DNA of 7,614 nt from Caldisericaceae bacterium (GTDB lineage Bacteria; Calditrichota; Calditrichia; Calditrichales; Calditrichaceae). The first letter of the stretch is position 1; each line of letters begins with the position of its first letter. The DNA lies in the NCBI GenBank assembly GCA_021160885.1, contig JAGHBR010000203.1:1-7614 (forward strand). The letters run 5' to 3'. This document shows, piece after piece, positions 6,284-7,614 of the stretch. The position numbers and the translations under genes are program-made. The notes beneath the pieces are model-generated. The model searched no databases and was not told the DNA's origin. It worked only from the letters and a program-made list of their open reading frames with translations.

Positions 6284-6910
6284 ATGATCAGAATTAAAGA
6301 TCAAAAATTTGAAATTAAAGAAGTCAAACACGAAGAACCGCTGGATAATGTAACAGATCACGTTTTGGAACGGCCGGATGTGGTCAATGCCAAGGTCTAC
6401 CGCTTACGTAGTGGTTTTGTTAAACACAGTGTTTACATTACCCTTGGTTACATCACACAAAACGGACGCAATCGGCCGATTGAAATTTTTATCAACAGTA
6501 AAGATTTGACTAAAAATGCTGAGTACGCCGTTTTGACGCGTCTGATTTCAGCCATCTTTCGTAAATCAGCCAACCCGGTGTTTATTCTGGAAGAGCTGAG
6601 CAGTATTCACGATCCCAACGGTGGCTACCACAAGAACGGTAAGTACATTCATTCCTTTTATTCTGAAATTGCCGATGTCATCGAACGATTCTTCCGTGAA
6701 ATCGGATGTATGGGTGATGAGGAAGAAGAAGGTGATCCCTCCATTATTCCTGAAGTGACAAAAGTGCTTAACCCTGAAATGGAGCCAAAAACGCAAACTA
6801 ATACGGAATTTTTCATTTGTCCGGAATGCAATCAAAAAAGTGTTAAGATGGAAAATGGCTGTTTAACCTGTATTAATCCCGAATGTACATACAGCAAATG
6901 TGATCATTAA
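6284..6910 (+). CDS. TSCPD-domain, zinc-ribbon subunit of the class II ribonucleotide reductase (NrdJb-like)
   Basis: This 208-residue protein corresponds to the C-terminal part of single-chain NrdJ enzymes. Residues about 33-140 match the TSCPD domain, with RSGFVKHSVYITLGY, RPIEIFINSKD, VLTRLISAIFRK, FILEELSSIHDPNGGYHKNG and ADVIERFFREIG. An acidic linker follows (about 145-157, DEEEEGDP). The tail is cysteine-rich: C179-x2-C182, C193-x2-C196, C201 and C206, a zinc-ribbon-like arrangement ending in the YSKC motif common at NrdJ C-termini. Such terminal cysteines are thought to re-reduce the active-site disulfide. The gene follows nrdJ after 23 bases with AAGGAG at 6266-6271, so the two are almost certainly one operon. 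The split resembles the NrdJa/NrdJb organisation of Pseudomonas. A terminator at 6932-6970 ends the unit. Confidence 0.87.
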   Translation: MIRIKDQKFEIKEVKHEEPLDNVTDHVLERPDVVNAKVYRLRSGFVKHSVYITLGYITQNGRNRPIEIFINSKDLTKNAEYAVLTRLISAIFRKSANPVFILEELSSIHDPNGGYHKNGKYIHSFYSEIADVIERFFREIGCMGDEEEEGDPSIIPEVTKVLNPEMEPKTQTNTEFFICPECNQKSVKMENGCLTCINPECTYSKCDH

Positions 6911-6931
6911 AAGCAAACGATTAATGAACAG

Positions 6932-6970
6932 GCCCTGACTGAGTGAAATTGGTCAGGGCTTTTTTTTTTT
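6932..6970 (+). terminator. Intrinsic terminator of the nrdJ operon
   Basis: GCCCTGAC (6932-6939) and GTCAGGGC (6952-6959) form a perfect 8-bp GC-rich stem with a 12-base loop, followed directly by eleven T bases. It lies 21 bases after the stop of the TSCPD subunit, a textbook position. Confidence 0.95.
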
Positions 6971-7038
6971 AAGGGAAACCTAATAAGTCTGTTTGTTGAA
7001 CTGAGAAATTCGTAAATCTTTACTTTGTGGGGAGGAAA

Positions 7039-7063
7039 TAGGTGGAATTGTCATTCCAACTAC
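7039..7063. repeat. Palindromic repeat, copy 1
   Basis: TAGGTGGAATTGTCATTCCA followed by ACTAC. It matches copy 2 at 7174-7198 at 24 of 25 positions. The arms TAGGTGGAAT and ATTCCAACTA are complementary except for one position. A purine-rich GGGGAGGAAA precedes it, and a similar GGGGGAAG precedes copy 2. Confidence 0.7.
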
Positions 7064-7127
7064 ATGATTTTTGTGGAAATGAACTAATATTTTAATCATA
7101 ATTTCCTGGTTTAAACCTTAGAAACAT

Positions 7128-7160
7128 GCTTGCCGAATGAGAATTCAGCAAGCTATTTTT
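7128..7160 (+). terminator. Terminator-like hairpin with no adjacent gene
   Basis: GCTTGCCGAAT (7128-7138) and ATTCAGCAAGC (7143-7153) pair over 11 positions with a single mismatch around a GAGA loop, followed by TATTTTT. It lies about 170 bases beyond the strong terminator of the nrdJ operon, between the two palindromic repeats. It may be a secondary terminator or part of a compound repeat. Confidence 0.5.
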
Positions 7161-7172
7161 CACATGGGGGAA

Positions 7173-7198
7173 GTAGGTGGAATTGTCATTCCACCTAC
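7173..7198. repeat. Palindromic repeat, copy 2
   Basis: GTAGGTGGAAT (7173-7183), the four bases TGTC, then ATTCCACCTAC (7188-7198): a perfect 11-bp inverted repeat. It lies 135 bases after copy 1 in the same orientation. Its TGTCATTCC core is shared with the right arm of the larger repeat at 2939-3010, read on the minus strand. Confidence 0.75.
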
Positions 7199-7285
7199 CA
7201 TTTGTCAATCCGTAAGAATGATGTGAAGGATCATTATAATCACTTAATATTACTAACTACTAATCATTTTGAATTTTATTTTCTA

Positions 7286-7314
7286 TTGACAATTTCTAAA
7301 CTATGAATTATAAT
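7286..7314 (+). promoter_or_regulatory. Consensus sigma-70 promoter
   Basis: TTGACA (7286-7291), a 17-base spacer, then TATAAT (7309-7314). Both hexamers are exact consensus at the optimal spacing, which is rare by chance even in AT-rich DNA. Transcription would begin near 7321 and run towards the right edge. The product is not evident. Confidence 0.7.
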
Positions 7315-7346
7315 TTTATGTGATTTCTGATTCGGGAAAACGAAAA

Positions 7347-7427
7347 ATGGCCTGGAAAAACTACTACAAACAATTCAATTGTTTCATGTTTACCAGCCGT
7401 ATTTTCAATCGACTTAACCCATCTTGA
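7347..7427 (+). CDS. Possible 26-residue peptide downstream of the consensus promoter
   Basis: ATG 7347 to TGA 7425-7427 encodes MAWKNYYKQFNCFMFTSRIF followed by NRLNPS. It begins about 26 bases after the predicted transcription start, but only a weak GGGA precedes it. The sequence is basic and aromatic with no signal peptide and no family I recognise. The opposite strand of the same stretch also reads protein-like (FPVQDGLSRLKIRLVNMKQL), so either reading may be a mobile-element remnant or chance. Coding status is doubtful. Confidence 0.2.
   Translation: MAWKNYYKQFNCFMFTSRIFNRLNPS
7368..7384. repeat. 17-bp perfect palindrome near the start of the predicted transcript
   Basis: AAACAATT, a central C, then AATTGTTT. 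This lies about 47 bases after the predicted transcription start of the promoter at 7286-7314. It could be an operator for a dimeric repressor or part of an RNA fold. Confidence 0.45.
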
Positions 7428-7446
7428 ACAGGAAAGTGCGTTAAGT
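7412..7446. repeat. Short inverted repeat ACTTAAC...GTTAAGT
   Basis: ACTTAAC (7412-7418) and GTTAAGT (7440-7446) are exact reverse complements separated by 21 bases, extendable by one G-T pair. The stem is weak in RNA, and no T-run follows, so it is not a terminator. Confidence 0.35.
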
Positions 7447-7492
7447 TCTTAAAACCCCAGTTTGACAATTCATTCTAAATTTTTGGGAAAGC

Positions 7493-7519
7493 AACTTAAT
7501 AAAAACAAATAATTAAGTT
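7493..7519. repeat. Short inverted repeat AACTTAAT...ATTAAGTT
   Basis: AACTTAAT (7493-7500) and ATTAAGTT (7512-7519) are exact reverse complements around an 11-base A-rich loop. The CTTAA core recurs from the pair at 7412-7446. There is no T-run directly after it, so it is not a standard terminator. Confidence 0.35.
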
Positions 7520-7614
7520 ATTCCACTTCATTTCTCTTTGTAGTCTATGCAAGAAGCTTTTTTTATTTGCTATCAAGAACATTATTTATTATATTTGTGC
7601 TATGTTTGTTAAGG

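Larger units (their letters stand above)
6971..7614. other. Long AT-rich region without a convincing gene
   Basis: I find no frame with family-like sequence on either strand in these 644 bases. The region holds two copies of a palindromic repeat (7039-7063 and 7173-7198), a terminator-like hairpin (7128-7160), a perfect 10-bp palindrome GGTTTAAACC at 7108-7117, a consensus promoter (7286-7314), a 26-codon ORF (7347-7427), and three short inverted repeats (7368-7384, 7412-7446, 7493-7519). It may contain an RNA gene, eroded mobile DNA, or the leader of a gene beyond the right edge. Confidence 0.6.

Noticed and set aside
7039..7198. CRISPR array
   Set aside because: There are only two repeat copies, 135 bases apart with non-spacer-like DNA between them and no cas genes. 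The units are better read as dispersed palindromes.
7412..7446. Integron attC site
   Set aside because: ACTTAAC and GTTAAGT fit the RYYYAAC and GTTRRRY core forms, but the element is only 35 bases, lacks the inner L boxes, and no integron cassette context is present.

Overview
The window is bacterial: compact genes with strong Shine-Dalgarno sites, frequent TTG starts and AT-rich intergenic DNA. The class II ribonucleotide reductase resembles the long form I associate with Bacteroidota, Calditrichota and related lineages. The strong SD sites argue against typical Bacteroidota, so a Calditrichota-like (Caldithrix-type) or related thermophilic FCB-group bacterium is my tentative guess. This rests on sequence feel, not on a search.

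Layout. (1) Bases 1-217, minus strand: the N-terminal part of a BlaI/MecI-type repressor running off the left edge, with a perfect palindromic operator lying over its own promoter. (2) Bases 271-2674, plus strand: a three-gene cassette of a NodU/CmcH/SxtI-type O-carbamoyltransferase, an SxtJ-family three-helix membrane protein and a 52-residue DUF5989-type one-helix membrane protein. The carbamoyltransferase is interrupted by one in-frame TAG at 586-588. (3) Bases 2675-3060: a decayed ORF remnant and an imperfect inverted repeat. (4) Bases 3061-3591: a CobO/BtuR-type corrinoid adenosyltransferase. (5) Bases 3771-6910: a split adenosylcobalamin-dependent (class II) ribonucleotide reductase, with a catalytic subunit followed by a TSCPD/zinc-ribbon subunit, closed by a strong intrinsic terminator. 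(6) Bases 6971-7614: no convincing gene, but two copies of a palindromic repeat, a terminator-like hairpin and a consensus sigma-70 promoter with short inverted repeats downstream.

How the genes fit together. The adenosyltransferase makes the adenosylcobalamin that the class II reductase needs as radical source, so regions 4 and 5 form a functional neighbourhood for oxygen-independent dNTP synthesis. The carbamoyltransferase cassette would carbamoylate an unidentified hydroxyl-bearing product, probably at the membrane. If the TAG is real, the enzyme is inactivated or translated in two pieces.

I see no complete new defence or mobile system. The most notable items are the isolated nonsense codon in an otherwise intact gene, the conserved but poorly understood carbamoyltransferase/SxtJ/DUF5989 trio, and the strong promoter at 7286-7314 that has no evident gene.
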